DNA from: Lachnospira multipara ATCC 19207
GTDB taxonomy: Bacteria > Bacillota > Clostridia > Lachnospirales > Lachnospiraceae
Assembly: GCF_000424105.1 (NCBI RefSeq)
Contig: NZ_AUJG01000007.1
Location: 1-64,000 of the forward strand
Reading direction: 5' to 3'
Length of the DNA: 64,000 nucleotides
The stretch's first letter is position 1. Every line of letters starts with the position of its first letter. The position numbers and the translations under genes were made by a program. Below, one piece after another: positions 1 through 9,821 of this stretch. The notes under the pieces were generated by a model. It saw nothing but the letters and a program-made list of their open reading frames with translations, had not been told where the DNA came from and did not search any database.

Positions 1-164
<164 letters not shown>

Positions 165-401
165 AAGTTTTACCTTAGCTTAGTTCTGAACGAACTAGCT
201 TAATAGTTTCGTTTCCGTTTAACATTACTGTTATTAAGGATAATCATTTCAAAACAAAATTTGTTTTACGATTGATTACTCGCTTGAATATTTCAAAGAA
301 TTTTCAAGGTTGTCATTCTGTTCAGTTGTCAAGGTTCTTATCTTCAAAGCCTTGTGTTTACTGGCTTTGTTGATGTTTTGTTGTTGCTCTGTCGCAACGG
401 C
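165..401 (-). other. rRNA operon leader with boxA-like site
   Basis: Transcribed leader between the predicted rRNA start near 401 and the mature 16S 5' end. On the minus strand it carries TTCTTTGAAA at 300-291, which resembles the boxA antitermination element of Firmicute rRNA leaders. A CTTGACAACTGAACA-type tag of rRNA spacers lies just upstream. No protein-coding gene is supported here. A short plus-strand open frame over this DNA has no codon or context support. Confidence 0.6.
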
Positions 402-407
402 TTATAC

Positions 408-436
408 ATATTATCATCCCCAACACTTTATGTCAA
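408..436 (-). promoter_or_regulatory. rRNA operon promoter
   Basis: A near-perfect vegetative sigma-A promoter on the minus strand. The -35 box is TTGACA (436-431), followed by a 17-base spacer and the -10 box TAATAT (413-408). Its strength and its position about 240 bases upstream of the 16S 5' end are what is expected of an rrn promoter. Confidence 0.85.
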
Positions 437-598
437 CACCTTTTTCGCTTTTTTTGCCAATTTTTTTACTGTATATTTTATCCTTATCTATCCTTTAAAA
501 AATAGACTTGATTAAATCCGCATGGTTGCGAGTTTCGTTAAAATCAGGTCAAATTTTACTATAGTTTTAGTATAAAAATGCTCTTAAATTTTTCTATA
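437..598. other. AT-rich spacer, nothing recognised
   Basis: AT-rich DNA between the rRNA promoter and the polC terminator. I see no open frame with support, no RNA gene and no clear palindrome. It may hold the upstream (UP) element of the rRNA promoter, because A/T tracts lie just beyond the -35 box. Confidence 0.4.
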
Positions 599-667
599 AA
601 AATAACCCTCTTTACTAATATAAGTTATCTAAAAAACTTCTTTCATACTTATATAGTAAAGAGGGTT
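599..667 (-). terminator. Rho-independent terminator after polC
   Basis: A long inverted repeat, 604-625 pairing with 647-667 with minor imperfections. Its outer part AACCCTCTTTACTA faces TAGTAAAGAGGGTT. On the minus strand it is followed by ATTTTTATAG. It lies just 3' of the polC stop and separates that gene from the downstream rRNA operon. Confidence 0.8.
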
Positions 668-682
668 TTATGTTACATTTTC

Positions 683-3600
683 TTAAAAATCAAATAAAGA
701 CAACTGGTTAGACTGAGCCATACCTTCTAGTAAGCCTAGATCTGATAGCTTATCTATTACAGTCTGTCCAATCTTAGCTCTAGTACGTAGGTCTTCCTTA
801 GATAGGAACTTACCTGCACGAGCGGCGATTTCAATATTTTCACCGGCAGATTCACCAATCTTTTCTACTACCTTAAAGGATGGCATAATCTTGCCGTCTA
901 TTATCTGGAAGCTTCTTGCCTTGGCTTTATATATATCAATTGGCATAAACTCAAAGCCTCTAGCATACATTTCCTGCACAATACGCATATCGTGAAGTTC
1001 ATCATCTTCCGTATTAGAAAGTGTGCCTTCTGCCTTCTTTTGTTTATATAGATTAATATAGTAGTCAAGTCTATCGCGTCCCATGGCCATTTTCTCATAA
1101 TCAAAGGCTTTAGCTCTAATTGAGAAGAAGGCTGTGTAGAATTCTAGTGGATAGAATACCTTACAGTAGGCTACTCGCCAAGCCATCATTACGTAAGCTG
1201 CGGCATGGGCCTTAGGGAACATGTACTGAATCTTTTCGCAGGACCAAATGTACCAGTCAGGAATTCCCTTATCTAGTAACATTTGTTTCCACTCTTCCCA
1301 CTTAGGCTCGGCACCTTTAGCTACCTTACCCTTTCTTACAGCTTCCATGATTTTAAAGGCTGTCTCTGATTCAATTCCATTATAAATCAAGTAAGTCATA
1401 ATATCATCACGAGTACAAATCGCTGTACTGATTGTGGCCTTGCCTTCTTTTAACAATTCTTGGGCGTTACCTAGCCATACATCAGTACCATGAGATAAAC
1501 CTGCAATTCGAACTAAATCCGAGAACTTAGTTGGCTTTGTATCAATAAGCATCTGCATGGCAAAATCTGTACCAAACTCAGGGATACCAAGAGCTCCAAG
1601 CTTACAGCCATCAATATCTTCCGGCTTTATTCCAAGGGCAGATGTGTTCATAAATAAAGACATTACTTCCTTAGAATCAAGCGGTATTGTTAGTGGATCC
1701 ATTCCTGTTAAATCCTGTAGCATTCGAATCATAGTAGGATCAAGGTGTCCTAAAATATCCAGCTTTAACAAGTTATGATCAATACTGTGATAATCAAAAT
1801 GTGTAGTAATAATTGGGGATGTCATATCATTTGCAGGGTGCTGTACCGGTGTAAATGTATGGATTTCATCGCCAAGTGGAAGTACTACAATACCACCAGG
1901 ATGCTGTCCTGTTGTTCTTTTAACATCTATGCAACCATTAGAGATTCGTTCGATTTCACATCTTCTTTTAACAATCGGTGGTAGTCCCTGGGCGGCTCTT
2001 TTTTCATTCTTTTCTTCGATATATTTTAAAACGTATCCATAGGCTGTCTTTTCTGCAACAGTACCTACAGTTCCAGCTTTAAAGGTCTGACCTTTACCAA
2101 AAATAACTTCAGTGTAGGCATGGGCCTTTGACTGATACTCATTAGAGAAGTTAAGATCGATATCAGGCTCTTTGTTTCCCTTAAAGCCAAGGAAAGTTTC
2201 AAAGGGAATATCAAAACCTAATTTATCTAGTTTATGACCACATTTTGGGCAAACCTTATCTGGCATATCACAACCAGCACCACCGGCAAAGGCCTTTACG
2301 TCCTCTGAATCAAAGTCCACATAATAACACTCAGGGCAAAGATAGTGAGGGCTAAGGGGATTAACCTCAGTGATACCGGCCATTGTAGCTGCAAAAGAGG
2401 AACCTACAGAACCTCTTGAACCTACTAGGTAACCATCATCATTAGACTTCCAAACTAGCTTCTGGGCAATGATATACATTACGGAATATCCATTGGAAAT
2501 AATGGAATTTAGCTCTCTTTCTAGTCTTTCTGATACGATTTCTGGTAGTTCTGGGCCATATAGTTCATGAGCTCTGTCATAACAAATTTTCCTTAGCATT
2601 TCATCTGAATTTTCAATGACAGGCGGTCTCTTATCCGGTCTAACTGGCTCGATTTTCTCGCACATATCTGAAATTTTATTAGGATTAGTTACAACCACTT
2701 CAAAGGCCTTCTCTTCTCCTAAATAATCGAACTCATGTAACATTTCCTCAGTGGTATGAAGGTATAGAGGTGCCTGATTATCTGCATCATCAAAGCCCTT
2801 ACCCGCCATAAGAATTCGTCTATAGACTTCATCTTCTGGATTAAGAAAATGTACATCACAGGTAGCTACTACTGGCTTTTTAAATTTTTCGCCAAGAGCT
2901 ACTATCTTTCTATTTAAATCACGTAAGTCTTCTTCTGACTTCACATAGTAATCTTCCTTTTCAATCATAAAGGCATTATTGCCAATTGGCTGAATTTCAA
3001 GATAGTCATAAAAGCTTACAATTCTTGCTATTTCTGCATTTGAACGACCATTTACCAAAGCTCTAAAAAGCTCGCCTGCCTCACAGGCTGAACCAATAAT
3101 TAAGCCTTCACGATATTTATTAATAAGGCTCTTTGGCATCTTTGGAAAACGGCTAAAATACTGTAGATGCGATGCCGAAATAAGTCTATATAGATTTATT
3201 CTTCCAAGTTCATTAGAAGCTAGAATAATACAGTGATACTGGTGTAATTTTCTAATAATATCATCTGTCATCTTAGCTTTTTCATTTAACTGGTCTAGAG
3301 TAAATATATCTCTTTCTTCAAGCATCTTTATAAATTTCACAAATATATCTGCTGTAGCTGCTGCATCATCAACCGCTCTATGGTGGCTATCAAGTACAAC
3401 TGCTAAATGCTTTGTAAGTGTATCAAGCTTATAGTTGTGAAGATTTGGCATAAGGAACTGTGCAAGTGGCACTGTATCAATAATTGTAAAGTCCACCTCT
3501 AGTCCTAAATCTTCAGCCTTATGGCCTATAAAACTTGTATCAAACATGGCGTTATGGGCAACCACTGCGCTTCCCTTACAAAAATCTAAGAATTTCGGAA

Positions 3601-5179
3601 GGGCAACATCTATAGTTGGAGCATCCATTACCATTTGGTCATTAATATGAGTTAAGTTCTCAATTCTAAAAGGAATTGGAATCTGTGGGTTGATAAAGGT
3701 AGAGAATCTATCTGTGATTTCTCCATTTTCAACCTTTACAGCACCAATTTCTATAATCTTATCTTCAATGGCTGAAAAACCTGTTGTTTCAATATCAAAT
3801 ACAACGAAGCTATCTCTTAAGGACTGGCTTTTTGAGTCCGTTACAATCTTTACTGTATCATCAACTAAATAACATTCAACTCCATAAATTACCTTAAAAT
3901 CAAAGTCCTTGCCTGCCTTTTTAGCACTCTTTTCTAATGCTTGCACCTTATGGAAGGCATCAGGGAAAGCTTGGGCTACACCGTGATCTGTAATGGCAAT
4001 ACTTCTATGTCCCCACTTATAGGCCTGATCAATAATATCCTGCACATAGGAAACACCATCCATATCACTCATCTTAGTATGGCAGTGAAGCTCAACTCTT
4101 TTATAAAGAGCGTCATCTGAGCGCACTACTCTTGTATCATTAGCTCTTCTAATACCAGAAACGTTAGAAATAGTTATTTCACCGTCGTATTTATCAAGCT
4201 GGGCAATACCCTTTAACTTAATAAAATTCTTCTCTTTAACTACGTCTAAAAGTTCCGGAAGCATTTCATTTTTACTAAAAATCTTTACAACGATAGAATC
4301 TGTAAAATCTGTCATTACAAAGCTTACAATAGTTCTCTCGTTTCTGATTTCTCTAAGATCAATGGATCTTATCATACCTGAGATGGCACATTCGCCAATG
4401 GCTGAGTCTATAGTTTTTATCTCAATTGGATCATCAAAGAAATCTCTACCCCAAAGCACATCGTCGTTGGCTTTTTGGCGTGCAAAATTAAGAGAGTTTC
4501 TGCTTCCTCCCCTTTCTCTTGCATTCATCTTTTCTAAGTATGCTTTCTGCTTAGCTTCCTTTTCTTCCTTAAGCTTTTTAGCAGCCTTAACCTCTTCGTC
4601 AACTTCCTTGATGTTATTTTGAATTTCCTCAACCCTTCGTCTAACCTTGTAGGCCTTCTCTTCTTCAAATGAAGACTTAGACTCAACGAATTCATATTCT
4701 ACATCAATTTCAAAACCGAAACGGTTTAAGAATATTTGCTTAAAATAATCCACTAGATCTTCGCCATGGGCTCTTGATAGGAAACTATCTTCAATATAAA
4801 GGGCTAGATTATCGCTAGCTCTAAATTCCCACTTGGAATTTTTTAAAATGTTATACTCTAACGTCCAGTATTTCTCTAATTCAAATAAAATACTGTCATA
4901 GTAAATATCCATAATATTCTGTGGATTATAATTTTTTGATAGCTTATATCTTTCGATAATTCTTACATCCATGTTCTGGATGCGAAAAACCTGCCTTTTT
5001 AAGGCAGATTCCACTTTATAAACAACTTCTTTTTCAATAATCCTGCTAGAACTTATATAAATTCTAGCAAGAGAATTAGTTGATGTCTTAGTAACCTTAA
5101 TTACCTCTACATCTTCAAAGTACGCTCTTAAGTTGTCTGGTAATTTTAGTGTCTTGAAAACATCAAAAAAGTTATACAT
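683..5179 (-). CDS. polC: DNA polymerase III alpha subunit, Gram-positive PolC type
   Basis: The main replicative polymerase of low-GC Firmicutes, acting at the replication fork. At 1498 aa it has the usual PolC length and order. An N-terminal region and OB fold come first, then a PHP domain (ELHCHTKMSDMDG near residue 361). Next is a DEDh proofreading exonuclease inserted in the PHP domain (VVFDIETTGFS near residue 460, AHNAMFD further on). A CPEC/CPKCGHK zinc-binding segment lies near residues 950-980 and the palm motif PDIDLNFS near 1006. The start lies one base after the ispG stop, so the two are co-transcribed and probably translationally coupled. The built-in exonuclease distinguishes it from DnaE. 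Confidence 0.98.
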   Translation of the reverse strand: MYNFFDVFKTLKLPDNLRAYFEDVEVIKVTKTSTNSLARIYISSSRIIEKEVVYKVESALKRQVFRIQNMDVRIIERYKLSKNYNPQNIMDIYYDSILFELEKYWTLEYNILKNSKWEFRASDNLALYIEDSFLSRAHGEDLVDYFKQIFLNRFGFEIDVEYEFVESKSSFEEEKAYKVRRRVEEIQNNIKEVDEEVKAAKKLKEEKEAKQKAYLEKMNARERGGSRNSLNFARQKANDDVLWGRDFFDDPIEIKTIDSAIGECAISGMIRSIDLREIRNERTIVSFVMTDFTDSIVVKIFSKNEMLPELLDVVKEKNFIKLKGIAQLDKYDGEITISNVSGIRRANDTRVVRSDDALYKRVELHCHTKMSDMDGVSYVQDIIDQAYKWGHRSIAITDHGVAQAFPDAFHKVQALEKSAKKAGKDFDFKVIYGVECYLVDDTVKIVTDSKSQSLRDSFVVFDIETTGFSAIEDKIIEIGAVKVENGEITDRFSTFINPQIPIPFRIENLTHINDQMVMDAPTIDVALPKFLDFCKGSAVVAHNAMFDTSFIGHKAEDLGLEVDFTIIDTVPLAQFLMPNLHNYKLDTLTKHLAVVLDSHHRAVDDAAATADIFVKFIKMLEERDIFTLDQLNEKAKMTDDIIRKLHQYHCIILASNELGRINLYRLISASHLQYFSRFPKMPKSLINKYREGLIIGSACEAGELFRALVNGRSNAEIARIVSFYDYLEIQPIGNNAFMIEKEDYYVKSEEDLRDLNRKIVALGEKFKKPVVATCDVHFLNPEDEVYRRILMAGKGFDDADNQAPLYLHTTEEMLHEFDYLGEEKAFEVVVTNPNKISDMCEKIEPVRPDKRPPVIENSDEMLRKICYDRAHELYGPELPEIVSERLERELNSIISNGYSVMYIIAQKLVWKSNDDGYLVGSRGSVGSSFAATMAGITEVNPLSPHYLCPECYYVDFDSEDVKAFAGGAGCDMPDKVCPKCGHKLDKLGFDIPFETFLGFKGNKEPDIDLNFSNEYQSKAHAYTEVIFGKGQTFKAGTVGTVAEKTAYGYVLKYIEEKNEKRAAQGLPPIVKRRCEIERISNGCIDVKRTTGQHPGGIVVLPLGDEIHTFTPVQHPANDMTSPIITTHFDYHSIDHNLLKLDILGHLDPTMIRMLQDLTGMDPLTIPLDSKEVMSLFMNTSALGIKPEDIDGCKLGALGIPEFGTDFAMQMLIDTKPTKFSDLVRIAGLSHGTDVWLGNAQELLKEGKATISTAICTRDDIMTYLIYNGIESETAFKIMEAVRKGKVAKGAEPKWEEWKQMLLDKGIPDWYIWSCEKIQYMFPKAHAAAYVMMAWRVAYCKVFYPLEFYTAFFSIRAKAFDYEKMAMGRDRLDYYINLYKQKKAEGTLSNTEDDELHDMRIVQEMYARGFEFMPIDIYKAKARSFQIIDGKIMPSFKVVEKIGESAGENIEIAARAGKFLSKEDLRTRAKIGQTVIDKLSDLGLLEGMAQSNQLSLFDF

Positions 5180-5180
5180 A

Positions 5181-6236
5181 TTATTTCTCCCAATTATCTA
5201 GTTCTTCCTTTAGAACATCAAATAGCTGTTCTTCAGGAACCTTCTTTACAATTTCCCCATGTTTAATTAAAACGCCAACGCCCTTACCGCCAGCAATACC
5301 AAGATCTGCTTCCTTAGCTTCACCAGGTCCATTTACAACGCAACCCATAACTGCGAGTTTAAGGTCTAGGTCGTAATTGCCTACTTCTTCCTCTACGCGC
5401 TTTGCAAGACTAATTAAGTCAATCTGTGTTCTACCGCATGTAGGACATGATACAACTTCGATTCCGCCCTTTCTTAGCCCGAGCGTTCTTAGAATCTGCT
5501 TAGCTGTTAAAACTTCCTTAACAGGATCATCTGTTAGAGAAACTCTGATTGTATCACCAATTCCCTGATTTAGAATAAGTCCAAGTCCGATTGAAGACTT
5601 GATTGTTCCTGAAAATGCAGTACCAGCCTCTGTGATACCTACGTGAAGTGGATGATTACATTCCTTTGAAATTAATTCATGGGTCTTAACGCTCATTAAT
5701 ACATCTGATGACTTAATACTTACAACTAAATTATCATAGCCTAAGTCCTCAATTATCTTTACCTTATCAAGGGCTGATTCTACAATACCTTCAGCTGTTA
5801 CGCCGTGGTATTTTTCAAGGATATCTTTCTCAAGAGAACCTGAATTTACACCAACTCTAATAGGAATATTTCTTTCCTTTGCTACGTCAACTACAGCCTT
5901 AATCTTATCCTTACCGCCGATGTTACCAGGGTTAATTCTAATCTTATCAGCTCCATTTTCCATAGCTTCAATTGCAAGTCTATAATCAAAATGAATATCT
6001 GCAACTAATGGGATGTTAATTTGCTTTTTGATTTCTTTAAAGGCAAGGGCTGCCTCGTGAGTTGGAACAGTGGCACGAATGATGTCACAACCAGCTTTTT
6101 CTAATGCTTTAATCTGAGCAACTGTTTTTACAACATCCTCTGTATGAGTATTAGTCATGGACTGAATCATAATAGGATTTCCGCCACCAATGACCTTATT
6201 ACCAATTTTTACAACTTTAGTATTATCTCTATACAT
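5181..6236 (-). CDS. ispG: 4-hydroxy-3-methylbut-2-enyl diphosphate synthase (flavodoxin)
   Basis: IspG (GcpE) converts methylerythritol cyclodiphosphate to HMBPP in the non-mevalonate isoprenoid pathway, using a [4Fe-4S] cluster. The cluster ligands are visible as CPTCGR and, about 32 residues later, MGCVVNGPGEA, whose Glu is the usual fourth ligand. The N-terminus (MYRDNTKVVKIGNKVIGGG, then IQSMTNT) is typical. An ATG four codons upstream (6248) is possible, but the GGAG that starts at that point sits six bases before the ATG at 6236, so I chose the latter (351 aa). It lies in a dxr-rseP-ispG-polC run with dxr of the same pathway. Confidence 0.97.
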   Translation of the reverse strand: MYRDNTKVVKIGNKVIGGGNPIMIQSMTNTHTEDVVKTVAQIKALEKAGCDIIRATVPTHEAALAFKEIKKQINIPLVADIHFDYRLAIEAMENGADKIRINPGNIGGKDKIKAVVDVAKERNIPIRVGVNSGSLEKDILEKYHGVTAEGIVESALDKVKIIEDLGYDNLVVSIKSSDVLMSVKTHELISKECNHPLHVGITEAGTAFSGTIKSSIGLGLILNQGIGDTIRVSLTDDPVKEVLTAKQILRTLGLRKGGIEVVSCPTCGRTQIDLISLAKRVEEEVGNYDLDLKLAVMGCVVNGPGEAKEADLGIAGGKGVGVLIKHGEIVKKVPEEQLFDVLKEELDNWEK

Positions 6237-6379
6237 ATTAAACTCCATTCAAAAAACAATTTTTATTTCACTATACTTTATATGCCTTTTAAATTTTTTT
6301 GTAAAGTAGAAAGCCTTCATAATTAATTACATTTTCCTAATAAAGCCAAATAAAATGCGACTTTAAGGGAATAATTAAA

Positions 6380-7756
6380 TTAGAATAAAGAATAAATATC
6401 GTGGAATAAAACATAAACCATTAAAATTACTAAAAAGATTACGCCAATAATTGTTACAATACCGGCATACTTCTTATCTATTGGCTTACCTCTAACCGCT
6501 TCAATTAGCAAGAAAATCAGCTTACCACCATCAAGACCTGGAATTGGTAAAAGGTTCATTACTCCAAGGTTTGCTGAAATAAGTCCACATAAATTAATTA
6601 AGTTTAAGAACACATAAAATGCACCATCAGACTTACTTTCTTCTACAATTTCGCTCATGGCACTTACAGTTCCCACAGGACCTGAAAGATTATTTACTGA
6701 TAATTTTCCTGTAAATAACATGCCAAGACTATCAACAACTGTGCCTATATCATAGCCTACTTCTAGGAAGGCATACTTAACCGACTGAATTGGTGATAAC
6801 TTTACTCTTTGGCCATAACAGCTAAAGCCTGTAACATAGCCTTCTGACTCACTTAATCTAGGAGTTGCAACTAGTGTTACATCTTCTCCATTACGAGAAA
6901 CCACAAAAGTCATTTCCTCACCATTTGACGAAGTGATATAATCTGTTATTTCAGTGTTTGTAGAAACTTCATTACCATTTACACTCTTAATTACATCACC
7001 ATCTTTAAAGCCAGCCTCACTTGCGGCAGAATCTTCACTAACGGAGCTTACGCCACAATTTTCACTAATCATAAGACCTAGAAGGTACTTACTTGTAACC
7101 TGATATTCAGGTGTGATTGTTGTCTTATACTTTTGACCATCTCTTAAATAAGTTATGGTAAATGTTTCATCTGCATGATAATTAATAAAGAAGTTATACT
7201 CTCTTGCAAAGTTGATTTTATCATTATTGATTGCAAGAATTAAATCTCCTTCTTCTAGACCTGCAGTGGATGCTACTGAATTATCGGCAACATAGTCAAT
7301 AGTTGCAGGGTCATAGCCAATATTACCAATAATAATAATTGAGCAAACAAGGGCTAAAAAGAAGTTAAAGACTGGGCCTGCAAGAGTGATTGCAATTCTA
7401 GCCCAAACAGACTTATTGTCATATGATCTTGATTCATCATATTTCTTTGCGAATTCTTTCTTTGCGGCTTCCTTCTTATCTTCAAAATCTTCATCATCTT
7501 CATCGGCATCAAGGCTATCTGTGACAGCCATTTCCATGTATTCGTCCCCAAGCATCATACAATATCCGCCAAAAAGGAAAAGTGAGAAACTATACTTAGT
7601 TTCACCCTTCTTGATTGTTAAAAACTTAGGTCCCATGCCTACTGCAAATTCAAGTACGTGTACTCCATTTGCCTTTGCAATTATAAGATGTCCAAATTCA
7701 TGAACAATAATAATTATACTTAAAACTAAGATTGCCAAAATGACATTTAAAATCAT
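6380..7756 (-). CDS. rseP: RseP/RasP-type site-2 intramembrane zinc metalloprotease
   Basis: A membrane protease that cuts substrates such as anti-sigma factors within the bilayer. The zinc motif HEFGH is at residues 19-23 in the first membrane helix. Two PDZ-like segments lie in the middle (around SVASTAGLEEGDLI and SAASEAGFKDGDVI). The NLLPIPGLDGGKL motif at about 401-413 supplies the third ligand (LDG). It is longer than usual (458 aa) because a strongly charged stretch at residues 71-110 (DADEDDEDFEDKK, then Lys-rich) is inserted before the second membrane segment. Its neighbours dxr and cdsA are the common Firmicute partners of this gene. Confidence 0.96.
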   Translation of the reverse strand: MILNVILAILVLSIIIIVHEFGHLIIAKANGVHVLEFAVGMGPKFLTIKKGETKYSFSLFLFGGYCMMLGDEYMEMAVTDSLDADEDDEDFEDKKEAAKKEFAKKYDESRSYDNKSVWARIAITLAGPVFNFFLALVCSIIIIGNIGYDPATIDYVADNSVASTAGLEEGDLILAINNDKINFAREYNFFINYHADETFTITYLRDGQKYKTTITPEYQVTSKYLLGLMISENCGVSSVSEDSAASEAGFKDGDVIKSVNGNEVSTNTEITDYITSSNGEEMTFVVSRNGEDVTLVATPRLSESEGYVTGFSCYGQRVKLSPIQSVKYAFLEVGYDIGTVVDSLGMLFTGKLSVNNLSGPVGTVSAMSEIVEESKSDGAFYVFLNLINLCGLISANLGVMNLLPIPGLDGGKLIFLLIEAVRGKPIDKKYAGIVTIIGVIFLVILMVYVLFHDIYSLF

Positions 7757-7803
7757 TGTAATCCTCCCAAATTATATGCTTAAGCTTTTAAGCTAGTTTG
7801 AGC

Positions 7804-8955
7804 TTAATTAAAGTTTTCCTTTAATAGCTTATACACTTCCTGCTCTGTTTCTAAAATTTCCTCTACTGTTGGATTGTCAATAAATCTGACATTATCCATT
7901 GCAAATCTAATCATATCGTATATCTGTAAATACTTAATCTTTCTATCTAAGAAAAGGGCTACAGCATATTCGTTAGCTGCATTAAGAGCTGTTGGAATAT
8001 TGCCTCCCTTAGCTGCAGCCTCATAAGCCATCTTAAGGCCCACAAAAGTATCCATATCAGGCTTTTCAAAACTAATCTGTCCTAATTTATAAAAATCAAG
8101 AAATTCTGAATTAGCTATAGGCTTTCTATCTGGATAAAAAAGGGCGTACTGAATTGGAAGACGCATATCTGGTGTTCCAAGCTGGGCCATAACACCGCCA
8201 TCTTCAAATTCTACCATTGAATGAATAACGCTTTGTGGCTGAACTACCACCTGCACGTCTGTTGCATCTACTCCAAATAACCACTTAGCCTCAATTACCT
8301 CTAAGCCCTTATTAACCATAGTGGATGAGTCGATTGTAATCTTTCTACCCATGGACCAGTTAGGGTGCTTTAGTGCGTCCTCAAGCTTTACATTTTCAAG
8401 GAAGGCTCTATCCTTACCTCTAAATGGGCCGCCACTAGCTGTTAGTAAAATCTTTCTAAGCTGAGACTTCTTCTCTCCATTTAAGGATTGGAAAATTGCT
8501 GAATGCTCGCTATCTACTGGTAAAATAGCTACATTCTTCTCCTTTGCAAGCTTCATAATAATATGGCCTGCGCAAACTAAAGTCTCTTTATTAGCAAGGG
8601 CAATATCCTTGCCTGCATTAATGGCCTCAATTGTTGGCTTAATACCCATCATGCCCACAACTGCTGTAAGGACAATATCAGCGCTTGAAATTGTAGCCGC
8701 CTCAATTAAACCTTCCATGCCATAAACGATTTTTAAATTCTTATTATCTACTAGTTTAGCCAATTCTTCTGCTAATTCCTTAGTTGCCACACAGGCAAGT
8801 TCAGGCTTAAACTCCTCAATCTGCTTAGCTAAATCATTAATTCTTGTTCCACATGCTAATGCAACAACATTAAGATCATCCTTATAATTTCTACAAACAT
8901 CAAGTGTCTGTGTTCCGATGGAACCTGTTGATCCCAAGATTGATACATTTTTCAT
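7804..8955 (-). CDS. dxr: 1-deoxy-D-xylulose 5-phosphate reductoisomerase
   Basis: The second enzyme of the methylerythritol phosphate pathway. It makes MEP from DXP with NADPH and a divalent metal. The N-terminal GSTGSIGTQTLDV is the nucleotide-binding loop. LPVDSEHSAIFQ, ILLTASGGPFRG and GLEVIEAKWLFGV are the family's metal- and substrate-binding motifs. The length of 383 aa is normal. It lies between cdsA (54 bases upstream) and rseP (47 bases downstream) on the same strand. Confidence 0.98.
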   Translation of the reverse strand: MKNVSILGSTGSIGTQTLDVCRNYKDDLNVVALACGTRINDLAKQIEEFKPELACVATKELAEELAKLVDNKNLKIVYGMEGLIEAATISSADIVLTAVVGMMGIKPTIEAINAGKDIALANKETLVCAGHIIMKLAKEKNVAILPVDSEHSAIFQSLNGEKKSQLRKILLTASGGPFRGKDRAFLENVKLEDALKHPNWSMGRKITIDSSTMVNKGLEVIEAKWLFGVDATDVQVVVQPQSVIHSMVEFEDGGVMAQLGTPDMRLPIQYALFYPDRKPIANSEFLDFYKLGQISFEKPDMDTFVGLKMAYEAAAKGGNIPTALNAANEYAVALFLDRKIKYLQIYDMIRFAMDNVRFIDNPTVEEILETEQEVYKLLKENFN

Positions 8956-9009
8956 AAAACTGCCTCCAATTAATAGTTACAAAAATTTAAGACTAAAGGG
9001 TCTTATAAT

Positions 9010-9819
9010 TTAGAACATACCTGAAACTAAGTAGATAATCCAGTAAACTACTGGTGCTGTAAAAATTACGCTATCAAATCTATCTAGGATTCCGCCATGT
9101 CCTGGGATTAAGTTGCCATAATCCTTAACATCATAATTTCTCTTAATTGCTGATGCTGCTAAATCACCAATAATAGAGATTAGGGCACCAACTAAGGATG
9201 CTGCAGCATAAACAATAATAGCCACTGATGATACATCTGCTGAAACTTCACTTATAACAAAGCCATAAATTGCGCCAAGCAAGCAAGCCCCTAAAACTCC
9301 ACCAATTGCGCCCTCAACGGACTTCTTAGGTGAAAGAACTGGTGCCATCTTATGCTTTCCAAGAAATACACCTGTAAAGTAGGCAAATGTGTCATTACCC
9401 CATGAAGCTACAAAAATTAACCAAACAAGGTAAATTCCATTATCCATATCTCTTACAAGATAGATATAAGAAATCATTACAGCTACATAAATAAGTGAGA
9501 AAAATGTCCACATAATGTCTTCAGCCTTATGCTTAGGAAATCTAAATACATAAAAGCTCATTAATACTAAAAAGGAAATAATAACAACAATCATATTATA
9601 CTTTGTTGGATCTAGTAAAAGTAAAGCATAATAAGCTATTGCTGAAATATAGCTAATAATAGCTATTCCTGTTCTCTCAAGGTTTTTAACTCTGTTTAAC
9701 TCATACATTCCAATTAGGGAAATACATAGGCAGGCGCCAAATAATAGCCATCCCCCAAAGCCTCCTGTAAGAGCTAATATTATAACCAAGAAAATACCAC
9801 TAATAATTCTAGTTTTCAC
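9010..9819 (-). CDS. cdsA: Phosphatidate cytidylyltransferase (CDP-diglyceride synthase)
   Basis: A multi-pass membrane enzyme that makes CDP-diacylglycerol from phosphatidate and CTP for phospholipid synthesis. The family signature is complete near the C-terminus: SAIKRNYDVKDYGNLIPGHG followed by GILDRFDS. There are about seven hydrophobic segments, and 269 aa is the usual length. It starts two bases after the uppS stop, so the pair is probably translationally coupled. This is the standard uppS-cdsA-dxr-rseP order. Confidence 0.97.
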   Translation of the reverse strand: MKTRIISGIFLVIILALTGGFGGWLLFGACLCISLIGMYELNRVKNLERTGIAIISYISAIAYYALLLLDPTKYNMIVVIISFLVLMSFYVFRFPKHKAEDIMWTFFSLIYVAVMISYIYLVRDMDNGIYLVWLIFVASWGNDTFAYFTGVFLGKHKMAPVLSPKKSVEGAIGGVLGACLLGAIYGFVISEVSADVSSVAIIVYAAASLVGALISIIGDLAASAIKRNYDVKDYGNLIPGHGGILDRFDSVIFTAPVVYWIIYLVSGMF

Positions 9820-9821
9820 AA

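Noticed and set aside
310-498. Plus-strand open frame with hydrophobic product
   Set aside because: It runs antisense over the rRNA promoter and leader, has no ribosome binding site and is Cys/Leu/Phe-rich as expected from random AT-rich DNA.
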